A stretch of 64,000 nt of DNA from positions 310,001 to 374,000 of the forward strand of contig NZ_CP087879.1 in NCBI RefSeq assembly GCF_021442325.1, read 5' to 3'. Shown here piece by piece: positions 1 to 7,828 of the stretch. A program made the position numbers and the translations under genes. Within the stretch, counting starts at the first letter, position 1. Every line of letters begins with the position of its first letter. The stretch is from Agromyces marinus. GTDB lineage: Bacteria; Actinomycetota; Actinomycetes; Actinomycetales; Microbacteriaceae. The notes beneath the pieces are model-generated. The model saw only the letters and a list, made by a program, of their open reading frames with translations, did no database searches and had not been told where the DNA came from.

Positions 1-52
1 GCTCGCCACGGTCGGAAGCGGCCGCCGCGGCGGCAGGTGCCGGATCGCGTGG

Positions 53-967
53 GTGTCGCCGGGCCTCGGCGCGATCGCGAACGCGTCGGTGTGGGCGACG
101 ATCGCCGCGCTCGCCGTGGTGAGCGCGGCCGAGGCCTTCGCCCCGTTGCCGGGTGGCCACCTCGCGGCGTGCGCGGTGCTCGCCGGAGGGCTCGGCGCGG
201 TCACCGGAATCGTGCATCGGCGCGCGCACCACCAGCCGATATACCGGTCGTTCAACCTCGTCGCGATGCTCCTCGCCGCGGGTGCGCTCGCGAGCATGAG
301 CCTGACCCGGACCGGGGCGTGGTGGGCGCTGAACTTCAGCACCCTCGGCACCTCGGACGACGTCGCCGCGACCTGGTTCAACGCGGGTCTCGTGTTCTCC
401 GGTGCGGGCATGGCCGTGATGGCCGGCCCCCTCTCCCGCGGACTCGCCCGACCCGAGCACCGTGCGCGCCGCGCCGCGCCGGCCGTGGTCCAGACGCTGA
501 TCGGGGTGATCGGCATCTCGCTTGCCGGGGTCGGCCTCGTGCCGATCGACGCCGACGAAGTCGTGCACAACGTGTTCGCGAGCGCCGCGGGCGCGGCGTT
601 CTTCGTGCTGGCGGCGGGCACCCCGTGGATGGTCGAGCGGATGCCGCGGCGCCTCAGGGCGGCATCGTTCGCGTCGCTCGGGCTCGAGGCCGCGGCGTGG
701 ATCGCCTACGACCGACTCGGGTGGGCGTCGCTGACCGTGTTCGAGGTGGTCGCGTTCGCGCTCGTGTTCGTCTGGCTGATCACCCTCGTCGTCACGACGC
801 ACCCGGAGCGCGAACCGTCGCTCGGAGCCGCTGCCGAGGCGATCCGGGCAGGAGGGGTTGTGCTCGGCCCGGCGATCCGCGAGCGTGTCCGTACGGCGAC
901 GGTGCCCGTGATGCCGCTCGCGGGCGGTGCCCCGGGAATGGCGCCGCGGCTGGTGCGTTCCAGTTAG
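53..967 (+). CDS. DUF998-like integral membrane protein
   Basis: This is a predicted polytopic membrane protein of about 304 residues with no known activity. It shows alternating hydrophobic segments (roughly residues 14-30, 38-53, 72-88, 108-124, 145-160, 175-192, 205-220 and 228-245) and the stretch WWALNFSTLGTSDD in its middle, which resembles the conserved centre of DUF998 proteins of actinobacteria. The GTG at 53 is used as start, but the frame stays open to the left edge of the window, so the true start may lie outside it. The C-terminal 60 residues are polar and probably cytoplasmic. An acetyltransferase gene follows after 31 nt in the same direction. The family call rests on memory of the motif; the membrane nature is clear. 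Confidence 0.6.
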   Translation: MSPGLGAIANASVWATIAALAVVSAAEAFAPLPGGHLAACAVLAGGLGAVTGIVHRRAHHQPIYRSFNLVAMLLAAGALASMSLTRTGAWWALNFSTLGTSDDVAATWFNAGLVFSGAGMAVMAGPLSRGLARPEHRARRAAPAVVQTLIGVIGISLAGVGLVPIDADEVVHNVFASAAGAAFFVLAAGTPWMVERMPRRLRAASFASLGLEAAAWIAYDRLGWASLTVFEVVAFALVFVWLITLVVTTHPEREPSLGAAAEAIRAGGVVLGPAIRERVRTATVPVMPLAGGAPGMAPRLVRSS

Positions 968-998
968 ACACGGGTCTTCGGACCGGAAGGGGGTCGAC

Positions 999-1316
999 GT
1001 GACCGACGACGAGGTCGAGATCGTGCGCGATGACGAGGCGCGACGCTACCGGTTGCTGCTCGGCGGCGCGGAGGCGGGTCGTGCGGAGTTCCGGTTGCGG
1101 GAGGGCAGCATCGTGTTCACCCACACGATCATCGATCCGGCGTTCGAGGGTCGGGGATTGGGCTCGCGGCTTGCGCGGTTCGTGATCGAGGACGCGATCT
1201 CCCGCGGCGAGCGCATCGTTCCGCGCTGTCCGTTCATCCGCGGGTGGCTGCTCAAGCACCCCGGCTACGAGGACGCGATCGAGTGGCCGGAGCGGCGTGC
1301 CGTGGGCGGGGCCTGA
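999..1316 (+). CDS. small GNAT-type N-acetyltransferase (YjdJ/NATD1-like)
   Basis: This is a minimal GCN5-related acetyltransferase of 105 residues. The core runs from YRLLLGGAEAGRAEFR through the acetyl-CoA binding loop EGRGLGSRLARFVIEDA to RIVPRCPFIRGWLLKHP. The RCPF and HPGY parts near the C-terminus are typical of the short YjdJ/NATD1 family, which is about 90-110 residues long. The GTG at 999 is chosen because a purine-rich ribosome-binding site (GGAAGGGGG) lies just upstream; a longer in-frame start at 927 would overlap the preceding gene. The substrate is unknown. It may be cotranscribed with the membrane protein upstream. Confidence 0.85.
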   Translation: MTDDEVEIVRDDEARRYRLLLGGAEAGRAEFRLREGSIVFTHTIIDPAFEGRGLGSRLARFVIEDAISRGERIVPRCPFIRGWLLKHPGYEDAIEWPERRAVGGA

Positions 1317-1343
1317 CGTCCGAGGGGATCCTCCGGTTCGTGA

Positions 1344-1389
1344 CCCCCGCTCGGGGGCGCTGCGACCGCCGCATGCGCGGCGATAGAAT
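1344..1389 (+). promoter_or_regulatory. CCCCC-N4-GGGGGC inverted repeat with -10 box TAGAAT
   Basis: CCCCC at 1344-1348 and GGGGGC at 1353-1358 form an inverted repeat, followed 25 nt later by TAGAAT (1384-1389). The same arrangement precedes two secreted-protein genes (51.8 and 53.5 kb) and the flp pilin (54.35 kb) with spacings of 23-24 nt. No convincing gene follows here on the plus strand. The promoter assignment is an inference from this recurrence. Confidence 0.4.
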
Positions 1390-1566
1390 TCCTCAAAGCC
1401 CGAGTCGGGGCCCGACCCGACCATTCGCCGTGCAGCGGTGATCGCGACCTGATGTCCCAAGCGGTCGCTCGGGAGGTGGCTCGCCGAGCTCAGTTCGGGT
1501 CGCTCGGCGGGGAGGGCCTCCCCGTGAGGCCGCGGTGGGGCGGGAGGTAGGGTTCCCGTCCCACCG
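1390..1566 (+). other. gene-free stretch, possible small transcript
   Basis: No recognisable protein gene lies between the acetyltransferase stop and the MarR stop. The stretch begins just after a candidate promoter (1344-1389) and ends in a strong hairpin (1534-1565), so a short plus-strand RNA is possible. A 32-codon frame from ATG at about 1453 to TAG at about 1551 exists but has no ribosome-binding site and no recognisable motif. I match it to no known RNA family. Confidence 0.25.
1534..1565. terminator. hairpin between the MarR gene and 1.4 kb region
   Basis: GGTGGGGCGGGA (1534-1545) pairs with TCCCGTCCCACC (1554-1565) over 12 bp including one G-T pair, with an 8-nt loop. It lies 9 nt beyond the MarR stop codon on the minus strand, where a terminator is expected. 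No long T-run follows on either strand, as is common in high-GC actinobacteria. Confidence 0.55.
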
Positions 1567-1574
1567 TCTTCATG

Positions 1575-2024
1575 TCAGTCGGCGTGTGCCTGCTGCGCTT
1601 CGCGCAACCGATCGCACAGGGCCGTGAGCTTGCGCAGTTCGTCGTCGTCGAGCGCGGTGCCGACGTGCTGCGTGATGCCCTGCATGTGGTGGATGGCCGC
1701 GCGCCGGAACTCCTGGTAGCCGGTCGAGGTGAGCTCGACGATCGTTCCGCGCCCGTCGAGCGGGTCGTCGACCTTCTCGACCCATCCTCGGCCGACGAGG
1801 CGGTCGACCAGCCGGCTGACGCTCGGCTGGGAGATGAGCACGTGCCGGTTGAGGTCCTTGAGCCGGAGGCGACGGGATGGCGCCCGGCTGATGTTGAAGA
1901 GCACGTCGTACTCGTTCAGCGACATGACCTCGGTCGGGAACTCGGCCGAGAGCTCCCGCATCACCGCGACCTGGGCGCGGAACAGCGCCTCCCACGCCGC
2001 CACGGCTATCGTGCGATCCGCCAC
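1575..2024 (-). CDS. MarR-family transcriptional regulator
   Basis: This 149-residue protein is a typical MarR dimer subunit. An N-terminal helix pair (about residues 1-45) is followed by a winged helix in which RLRLKDLNRHVLISQPSVSR is the helix-turn-helix and the wing carries GWVEKVDDPLDGRGTIVELT. The C-terminal helix closes the dimer interface. The DxRG-like motif in the wing (DPLDGRG) is characteristic. Start is GTG at 2024, preceded by AAGGGAG. A good -10 box (TAATCT) lies about 50 nt upstream on the minus strand. No neighbouring gene is an obvious single target; ligand unknown. Confidence 0.9.
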   Translation of the reverse strand: MADRTIAVAAWEALFRAQVAVMRELSAEFPTEVMSLNEYDVLFNISRAPSRRLRLKDLNRHVLISQPSVSRLVDRLVGRGWVEKVDDPLDGRGTIVELTSTGYQEFRRAAIHHMQGITQHVGTALDDDELRKLTALCDRLREAQQAHAD

Positions 2025-2072
2025 GCGCGGGCTCCCTTCGTCGGAGCGGCGAGCGCGTCCCGCCGCGCATCC

Positions 2073-2078
2073 AGATTA
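2073..2078 (-). promoter_or_regulatory. -10 box of the MarR gene
   Basis: On the minus strand this hexamer reads TAATCT, a near-consensus -10 box, placed so that the transcript would have a leader of about 40 nt ending in an AAGGGAG ribosome-binding site before the GTG start at 2024. No clear -35 box is seen. Confidence 0.45.
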
Positions 2079-2150
2079 GGCAACGCCGGGGCTCGGGTGC
2101 GGGTGAGGCGCGAACGAGTCGTCGGAACGGATCCGGCGGCGGAATCGGTT

Positions 2151-2184
2151 GAGGGCCGGTCGTAGAGGCTGACGACCGGCCCTC
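2151..2184 (-). terminator. 13-bp hairpin downstream of the winged-helix gene
   Basis: GAGGGCCGGTCGT (2151-2163) and ACGACCGGCCCTC (2172-2184) are perfect reverse complements with an 8-nt loop. The position, past the stop of the minus-strand winged-helix gene and before the MarR promoter, fits a transcription terminator isolating the two genes. Confidence 0.6.
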
Positions 2185-2383
2185 GCCCTTGCACCAAGAG
2201 TGTCCTGCAATCACATTCCGCACCGGCCGCCACAGCAAACAGCCGGTGCACGATCAATATATAACAGATCGGTAACGGAGCGCTAGGGGGATGTGCCCCG
2301 AATGCGGGGCGCGATCTCCAGATTCTGGCACACTCGCGCATCGAGCGTGCGGCGCCGCCCGAGCGAGTGTGGAGAATCCGCGG
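2185..2383. other. AT-richer intergenic stretch with two nested inverted repeats
   Basis: Together with the hairpin to its left, this separates the MarR and winged-helix genes (359 nt without a gene). It holds CACCGGC (2221-2227) with GCCGGTG (2242-2248), and CGATC (2251-2255) with GATCG (2267-2271) around an unusually AT-rich centre (AATATATAACA). Such a spot could be an operator or an antisense promoter. No gene is visible. Confidence 0.35.
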
Positions 2384-3142
2384 TCAGAAGACGTCGGGGC
2401 TCGGCGTGGAGGCCTGGCGGATCGACACGTCGGCGTGGCGGTCGAATCGGTAACCGACGCCGCGCACCGTGCGGACGATGTCCTGGTAGTGCGCGAGCTT
2501 CGAGCGGAGGCGCCTCACGTGCACGTCGATCGTGCGCTCGTTCGGGATGTCGTCATCGCCGGCCCACAGGCCGTCGATGAGTTCGTGGCGTTCGATCGTC
2601 CGGCCCTCGCGGAGGACCAGGAACTGCAGGAGCTCGAACTCCTTGTAGGTCAGGCCGGCGGGCTCGCCGTCGAGCAGCACCCGCTTGCGGGAGATGTCGA
2701 TGATGACGCCGTCGGGGTGGCGGTCCGCGTCGGCGGCGAGTTCGCCCTCTTCCCGCTGCCTCGCGAGCGCGGAGGGGTCCTGGAGTGCGAGGCGGACCAC
2801 GTCCACGTCGCGACCGCCGGCACCCTCGGGTGCCAGGGCGACGGCGGCGTAGGTCTCCGCGGAGGGGGACAGCTCGGAGGTCAGGGTGCGGAGCGCCTCG
2901 ACGATGCGGTGGAGGTTGGTGCCGTCGGCCGCGGCCTTCGCCTCGTCGATTCCGACGTACAGCACGAAGCCTCGGGCCTCGGTGCCCTCGGGCACGGCAC
3001 GCAGCCGAGGCGCTGACGGAGCGGGCACTGACGGAGAGGCAGCGGACGCCGACGGGGCGTGCGCGGGCGACGCCTGAGCGGGCCCGGCCGGGCGGACGGC
3101 GGCCGGGTGGGAGGTGCGGGCGGGAGCAAGAGCGATGGACAT
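2384..3142 (-). CDS. winged-helix regulator (OmpR/PhoB-type DNA-binding domain) without receiver domain
   Basis: This 252-residue protein ends in a trans_reg_C winged helix (about residues 150-240). Recognisable parts are LTYKEFELLQFLVLREGRTI, then IDVHVRRLRSKL as the recognition helix region, then IVRTVRGVGYRF as the wing. There is no phosphoacceptor receiver domain. Instead, residues 1-50 are Ala/Pro-rich and disordered, and residues 55-125 form a compact domain beginning ARGFVLYVGIDEAKAAADG. The ATG at 3142 is preceded by GAGGATC. No kinase gene is adjacent, so activity is probably not controlled by classical phosphorelay. The DNA-binding call is secure; the role is unknown. Confidence 0.85.
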   Translation of the reverse strand: MSIALAPARTSHPAAVRPAGPAQASPAHAPSASAASPSVPAPSAPRLRAVPEGTEARGFVLYVGIDEAKAAADGTNLHRIVEALRTLTSELSPSAETYAAVALAPEGAGGRDVDVVRLALQDPSALARQREEGELAADADRHPDGVIIDISRKRVLLDGEPAGLTYKEFELLQFLVLREGRTIERHELIDGLWAGDDDIPNERTIDVHVRRLRSKLAHYQDIVRTVRGVGYRFDRHADVSIRQASTPSPDVF

Positions 3143-3686
3143 GGCGGATCCTCATGGTGACGATGCGTCGGCGGCCCCCTCGTCGGAGCCTTGAGCGATG
3201 GCCCGTTCGGGCCGGGGGAACCCGGTGCGACGTGCATCGGGTTCGACGGGAGCCGTACCGGTCGGGATCGGACCGGTCGCGGAACTCGGCGGGGGATCGC
3301 TGGTCAGCGGCACATTCGACAGCACATGCGCGCACGCCCCGGCATCATCGCGCCGGCAGTCCACTGAGCCTCGAGGGCGGTCAGGGGGCGTGCGGTGTCA
3401 GTCATGGGCGAAAGTCAAACCCAGGGCCCCGGATGTGTCAAACGGTGACCGCCCGATGACCGTGCGTGACGTCGAACGCGGTGCACCGGGCGCGCACCCG
3501 GCCGACGAGGTCCGGTGACAAGGGAGGCTGAGTCGCAAGATTCTTCGACCTGGAGCGAATCGATCGAATCTTCGCAAATCACCGCCGCGTCGGCGTGTCA
3601 CACGGTGCAAGATCCTGCGAGGCCGGTCCGTGGGTACCACGGTTCCGCGTCGCCGATCGGCATGTGACGCGGCGAACGAGCCCGCC
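3143..3686. other. gene-free region between the winged-helix gene and upp
   Basis: I see no credible gene in these 544 nt. They carry the upstream region of the winged-helix gene. Two direct copies of GTCAAAC (3414-3420 and 3437-3443) lie 23 bp apart, and an AT-richer patch containing CGAATCGATCGAATC sits around 3556. On the minus strand TGTCAA (3436-3441) reads TTGACA, a possible -35 box, but no matching -10 box follows. Confidence 0.4.
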
Positions 3687-4319
3687 TCAGACCGTGCCGT
3701 ACAACCGGTCGCCCGCGTCACCCAGCCCGGGAACGATGAATCCGTGCTCGTTCAGCCGCTCGTCGACCGCCCCCAGCACGACCGTCACGTTTCGCCCCTC
3801 CATCGCCGATTCGACCGCGCGAAGCCCCTCGGGCGCCGCGAGGATGCAGATCGCCGTGACATCCGTCGCGCCGCGCTTCAGGAGGAACTCGATCGCGGCC
3901 ACGAGCGAGCCGCCCGTCGCGAGCATCGGGTCGAGCACGAAGCACTGCCGGCCCGACAGGTCGTCCGGAAGCCGCTCGGCGTACGTCGTCGGCTCCAGCG
4001 TCTCCTCGTTGCGGGCCATCCCGAGGAAGCCGACCTCGGCGGAGGGCAGCAGCTTGGTCATGCCCTCGAGCATTCCCAGCCCGGCGCGCAGGATCGGCAC
4101 GATGAGCGGCTTGGGTTCGGCGATGCGAACCCCCGTCATGGGCGCGACCGGCGTGACGATGTCGACCGGCTCGACGCGGACGTCGCGCGTGCCCTCGTAC
4201 GCCAGCAGCGTCATGAGCTCCTCGACCAGCGACCGGAAGACCGGTGACGGCGTGGACTCATCGCGCAGCACGGTGAGCTTGTGCGTGATCAGCGGGTGGT
4301 CGGCGACGTGGACTCGCAT
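3687..4319 (-). CDS. upp: uracil phosphoribosyltransferase
   Basis: Upp converts uracil and phosphoribosyl pyrophosphate to UMP in pyrimidine salvage, in the cytosol. The 210-residue length is standard. Visible motifs are the PRPP-binding loop [20 protein letters not shown] (around residues 125-145) and the C-terminal uracil-binding region [14 protein letters not shown]. The N-terminus [19 protein letters not shown] is the classical family start. An upstream in-frame start would overlap tadA and is rejected. The gene is divergent from tadA across 49 nt. A TAGACT box 7 nt before the ATG indicates a leaderless transcript. Confidence 0.97.
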   Translation of the reverse strand: MRVHVADHPLITHKLTVLRDESTPSPVFRSLVEELMTLLAYEGTRDVRVEPVDIVTPVAPMTGVRIAEPKPLIVPILRAGLGMLEGMTKLLPSAEVGFLGMARNEETLEPTTYAERLPDDLSGRQCFVLDPMLATGGSLVAAIEFLLKRGATDVTAICILAAPEGLRAVESAMEGRNVTVVLGAVDERLNEHGFIVPGLGDAGDRLYGTV

Positions 4320-4326
4320 AGGCTCG

Positions 4327-4332
4327 AGTCTA
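4327..4332 (-). promoter_or_regulatory. -10 box of upp (leaderless)
   Basis: The minus strand reads TAGACT, exactly 7 nt before the upp ATG. Transcription would start at or next to the A of the start codon. Confidence 0.55.
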
Positions 4333-4368
4333 GTTGCGGGGGTTCCGCCGATGAGAAGGGGCGAACGG

Positions 4369-4848
4369 ATGCCGGTGCACCGCCCTGAGCACATCGAGTG
4401 GATGTCCCGCGCGCTCGCCGAGGCATCCGCTGCCCTCGCCACCGGCGACGTCCCCGTCGGCGCGGTCGTCGTGCGCGACGGCGAGATCGTCGCGACCGGG
4501 CGCAACGAACGCGAGCGCCTCGGCGACCCGACCGCGCACGCCGAGCTCCTCGCGATCCGCGAGGCGGCCCGCGCGATCGGGGACCGCCACCTGGTCGACT
4601 GCACCCTCGTGGTCACGCTCGAGCCGTGCGTGATGTGCGCGGGCGCGATCCTCGCCGCACGCGTGCCGACCGTCGTGTTCGGCGCCTGGGACGAGAAGGC
4701 CGGTGCCGCCGGGTCGGTCTACGACGTGCTGCGCGATCGGCGGCTGAACCACCGCGCCGAGGTCGTCGCCGGTGTCGAGGCGGATGCCGCGTCCCGCCTG
4801 CTGCTCGATTTCTTCGAGGATCCCGCGCGGCGACCGCGCCCGGCCTGA
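4369..4848 (+). CDS. tadA: tRNA-specific adenosine deaminase
   Basis: TadA deaminates the wobble adenosine (A34) of tRNA-Arg(ACG) to inosine. The zinc cytidine-deaminase fold is clear: HAE at residues 57-59 (His57 zinc ligand, Glu59 proton shuttle) and PCVMCAGA with Cys87 and Cys90. [19 protein letters not shown] is a TadA-typical segment. Length is 159 residues, normal for the family. ATG at 4369 is preferred over ATG at 4351 because AGAAGGGG sits 6 nt before it. The gene is divergent from upp. The C-terminal tail [10 protein letters not shown] is low complexity and probably dispensable. Confidence 0.95.
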   Translation: MPVHRPEHIEWMSRALAEASAALATGDVPVGAVVVRDGEIVATGRNERERLGDPTAHAELLAIREAARAIGDRHLVDCTLVVTLEPCVMCAGAILAARVPTVVFGAWDEKAGAAGSVYDVLRDRRLNHRAEVVAGVEADAASRLLLDFFEDPARRPRPA

Positions 4849-4903
4849 CGCGGCGCCCGGGCGGGACGAGTCGGCCCGGGCGTCATCCGCTGCGGGCCCG
4901 GCG

Positions 4904-5662
4904 TCAGGCGATCGCGATCGACAGCCCGCCGACCACGGCGTACGCCGCCCCGGCGAGCAGGATGACCGCGAGCGCCCGCCACCCGGCACGGCCGCGCCCG
5001 GCGAGGAACCCGCCGAGGGCCCAGAGCGTGCAGAAGTACACGAGGCTGAACAGGTCGTCCTCCTGCGGGTCCTCGAACGTGCCGCCGCTCGCACGCCAGA
5101 CCACGGTGGCAGCGAGGCCGACGAGCGCTGCGACGGTGATCACGCCGAGCATCAGCCGGAGGCTGCGCGCGGGGCGGTCGGCATCGGTCGAGCCTCCCCG
5201 GAGCACGTCGCGCCCCTCCGGGTGCAGCCAGACGAAGACGGCCGCGACGAGGCCGATCCACACGACCGAGAACACCAGGGTGGACAGCACGTCGTCGTGC
5301 CCCTGGATCAGGGCGGACAGCCACGAGAACCCGCCGGTCAGCGCAAGGGCCGATGCCAGCCACGCCGCCAGGCCCGATGAACCCCGGGGGCGCACGGCCA
5401 GCACGAGCGCTGCCGCGGCGACGGCGACGAAGATCGCGCCGGCCGCTCCGTCCGCCAGTCGGTGCAGCTCGGGCGTGCGCTCCCACCCGTGGTCGACGTC
5501 GTCCGGGAGCACGACCCAGGGTGCGAGCACCCCGCGCCAGGCGCCGAACCCGACGAGGTGGAGGAGCGCGATGAGGACCATCAGGATCCGGAAGACCACG
5601 AGACGGATGCCGCGACCGCGACCGCTCGGCTTCGTCTCGTGTTCGCGCACGGTCTCGGTCAT
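4904..5662 (-). CDS. hypothetical multi-pass membrane protein
   Basis: I do not recognise a family. The 252-residue protein has about seven hydrophobic segments: residues 22-40, 70-92, 99-118, 130-150, 172-190, 208-224 and 230-250. A short basic N-terminus precedes the first one. The loop after the first segment carries WVVLPDDVDHGWERTPELHRL. The ATG at 5662 follows GAAGGGA at normal spacing. It converges with tadA and is divergent from the histidine kinase gene, so it is likely a single-gene unit. No catalytic motif is visible. Confidence 0.7.
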   Translation of the reverse strand: MTETVREHETKPSGRGRGIRLVVFRILMVLIALLHLVGFGAWRGVLAPWVVLPDDVDHGWERTPELHRLADGAAGAIFVAVAAAALVLAVRPRGSSGLAAWLASALALTGGFSWLSALIQGHDDVLSTLVFSVVWIGLVAAVFVWLHPEGRDVLRGGSTDADRPARSLRLMLGVITVAALVGLAATVVWRASGGTFEDPQEDDLFSLVYFCTLWALGGFLAGRGRAGWRALAVILLAGAAYAVVGGLSIAIA

Positions 5663-5848
5663 GTCGATTCCCTTCGTCGGCGGCGCCTCGTGCGCCGGTC
5701 GTCGTCATGCTGGCGCGCCCGGCGCGCCCGAGCCCAGTGCTCCCGGGCCCGACCATGCCCGTCGCCGGGCGACCGTTCGGGCGGATCGCCCGCGAGCCCG
5801 GGACGCGCGTCTCTGGTGGTCGACGTCGTGGCCGGAGAAGATGAGTGC

Positions 5849-7828
5849 ATGGCCAGGCGGAGGTGGGGGCTCGGGATCGCGACCGTCGTCGTGCTCGTGC
5901 TCACCGTCGTGGCCGTCGCCGGCGAGGTCACGGTGCTGGCGCGCGACGGCGCGGACGTCGTCGCCGGTGCGGCTGCCGTCGCGCTCGCGCTCGTGGGCGC
6001 GGCCTGGTTCGCGGTGGGTGCCTACCTGGTCGCGAAGCGGCCCGGGCACCCGCTCGGCTGGATCTTCGCCGGGGTCGGACTCGGCACGCAGGCGGGCGTC
6101 GCCGGCGAGATCGCAGGCCGGGCCGGGTGGTTGGAGTGGACCGGATCGCCCGTCGGCATCGTGGTCGACGGGCTGGGGGGACTCGGCATCTTCCTGCTCA
6201 TCGGCCTCCTCCCGGTGCTGTACCCCACGGGAACCATCTCCGGTCGGGTGCCCGGGGCCGTGGCCTCGCTCACCGCGGTGGGCGCGCTGCTCGCCCAGCT
6301 GCAGGTGCTGCACGCGCGGGTCGACCCGCAGGTCACCTGGCCGTTCGGGCCTCCGCCGTCGGACGCGCAGCCCTGGTGGGCGTTGTGGCTGCCCTGGCTG
6401 CTCTTCGGCTCCGGCGTGCTCGGAGGCTGGGCGCTGTGCGTCGTCCGGCTCGCGCGGGCGCGGCACCCGCTCCGCCAGCAGTTGGCGTGGCTGCTCGTCG
6501 CGGTCGTGTCCGTCCTGGTCACCGCGGCGCTCGGCGACTCCGCGGTCGCGATGGCACTCCAGGCGTCGGCGCTGCTGCTCCTGCCCGTCGCGATCGCCGT
6601 CGGGATCGTCCGGTATCGGCTGCTGGACATCGAGACCGCCGTGCCGCGCGCGATCACCGCAGGGGTCATGACCGTCGCGATCGCGGGGGTGTACCTCGTC
6701 GCGACCGCGATCTCCGGCGTCGGGCTCACCGGTTCGACGTTGCCGTCCGTGATCGCGGCCGCGGTCGTCGCGGCAGTGCTGCTCCCGCTGCACTCGCGCG
6801 TGCGGCGCGCGGTCGACCTGTTCGTGTACGGCAAGCGGGCCGACCCGGTGCGTGCCGTGGCGGACCTCGGCGCCGCCGTCGCGTCGGGCGAGGGCGAGCT
6901 GCTGAGCGCGGTCGTCCGGGAAGTCGCCGCGACGTTCCGTGCAGAAGGGGCGCGCATCCGCGTCGGCGCGGGTGAGGTCGTCGCGTCGACCGGCGACATG
7001 GATGCCACGGCCGCCCTGGCGGTGGACCTCTCGATCGGTGGGGCCGTGATCGGCCGGCTCGAGCTCCTCGCCCCGGCGCGCGGCGGGAGCTACTCGCGCG
7101 CCGACACGGCCATGCTCGAGGCGATGGCGGGGACGGTGGCGCTCGGCGTCCGGGCCGCGGGCCTGGCGGACGAACTCGAGGGACAGCGCGACGCCGTGGT
7201 CGAGGCATCCGCCGTCGCCCGCGACCGGGTGCGCCGCGACCTGCACGACGGACTCGGCCCCTCGCTCACCGGCCTGAGGCTCGGGCTGCAGGCACTCGTC
7301 GACGCGCACGCGACGGGAGACGACGAGCGCGCCGTCGCGATCACCGCCGTGCTCCGCGACGAGTCGGAGCGCGCCGTCGCGGAGGTTCGGCGCGTCATCG
7401 ACGACCTCCGGCCGGCCGACCTCGATGAGGGCGACCTCGCGTCCGCCCTGCGCCGTCGGTTCTCGCAGACGCACGGCGCCGCGCCGGTGACGGTCGATGC
7501 CGGGGAGCTGCCGTCGCTGCCGCCTCGAGTGGAGGACGGCATCTTCCGGGTCGTCGCCGAGGCCGTCGCGAACGCCCACAAGCATGCGGGAGCGGGAGCG
7601 GTCCTCGTGGAGATCGGGCAGGCGGATGGAGCGGTGACGGCGCGCGTGAGCGACGACGGAAGCGGAATGCCGGCCGGTCCGGCCGCCGGGGTGGGGCTCG
7701 CGTCGATGCGAGCCCGGGCGGACGAGCTCGGCGGGGCCCTCGACATCCGATCGTCCGCCGCCGGCACCGTGATCACCCTCACGCTGCCCCACCCCGTGGA
7801 CGCGGGCCTGCCCGGAGCGAAGCGATGA
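5849..7828 (+). CDS. sensor histidine kinase, NarL/DesK (HisKA_3) class
   Basis: This 659-residue membrane kinase would autophosphorylate and pass the phosphate to the response regulator encoded next. The first 320 residues are about ten membrane helices, the first at residues 7-26. A cytoplasmic linker with a GAF-like part follows (about 330-455). The dimerisation/phosphoacceptor helix carries RRDLHDGLGPSLTGLRLGLQ with His466, and the HATPase_c domain has EAVANAHKHAG and DDGSGMP. ATG at 5849 follows GGAGAAG; the longer open frame upstream has no such support. The stop overlaps the regulator start by 4 nt (ATGA). The inducing signal is unknown. Confidence 0.92.
   Translation: MARRRWGLGIATVVVLVLTVVAVAGEVTVLARDGADVVAGAAAVALALVGAAWFAVGAYLVAKRPGHPLGWIFAGVGLGTQAGVAGEIAGRAGWLEWTGSPVGIVVDGLGGLGIFLLIGLLPVLYPTGTISGRVPGAVASLTAVGALLAQLQVLHARVDPQVTWPFGPPPSDAQPWWALWLPWLLFGSGVLGGWALCVVRLARARHPLRQQLAWLLVAVVSVLVTAALGDSAVAMALQASALLLLPVAIAVGIVRYRLLDIETAVPRAITAGVMTVAIAGVYLVATAISGVGLTGSTLPSVIAAAVVAAVLLPLHSRVRRAVDLFVYGKRADPVRAVADLGAAVASGEGELLSAVVREVAATFRAEGARIRVGAGEVVASTGDMDATAALAVDLSIGGAVIGRLELLAPARGGSYSRADTAMLEAMAGTVALGVRAAGLADELEGQRDAVVEASAVARDRVRRDLHDGLGPSLTGLRLGLQALVDAHATGDDERAVAITAVLRDESERAVAEVRRVIDDLRPADLDEGDLASALRRRFSQTHGAAPVTVDAGELPSLPPRVEDGIFRVVAEAVANAHKHAGAGAVLVEIGQADGAVTARVSDDGSGMPAGPAAGVGLASMRARADELGGALDIRSSAAGTVITLTLPHPVDAGLPGAKR

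Noticed and set aside
1453..1551. A 32-codon frame starting ATG after the motif at 1344
   Set aside because: No ribosome-binding site, no recognisable motif, and stop-free frames of this size are common here; mentioned only within the gene-free region.
3436..3441. TTGACA as -35 box of the winged-helix gene
   Set aside because: No acceptable -10 box 16-18 nt downstream on the minus strand; kept only as a direct repeat.
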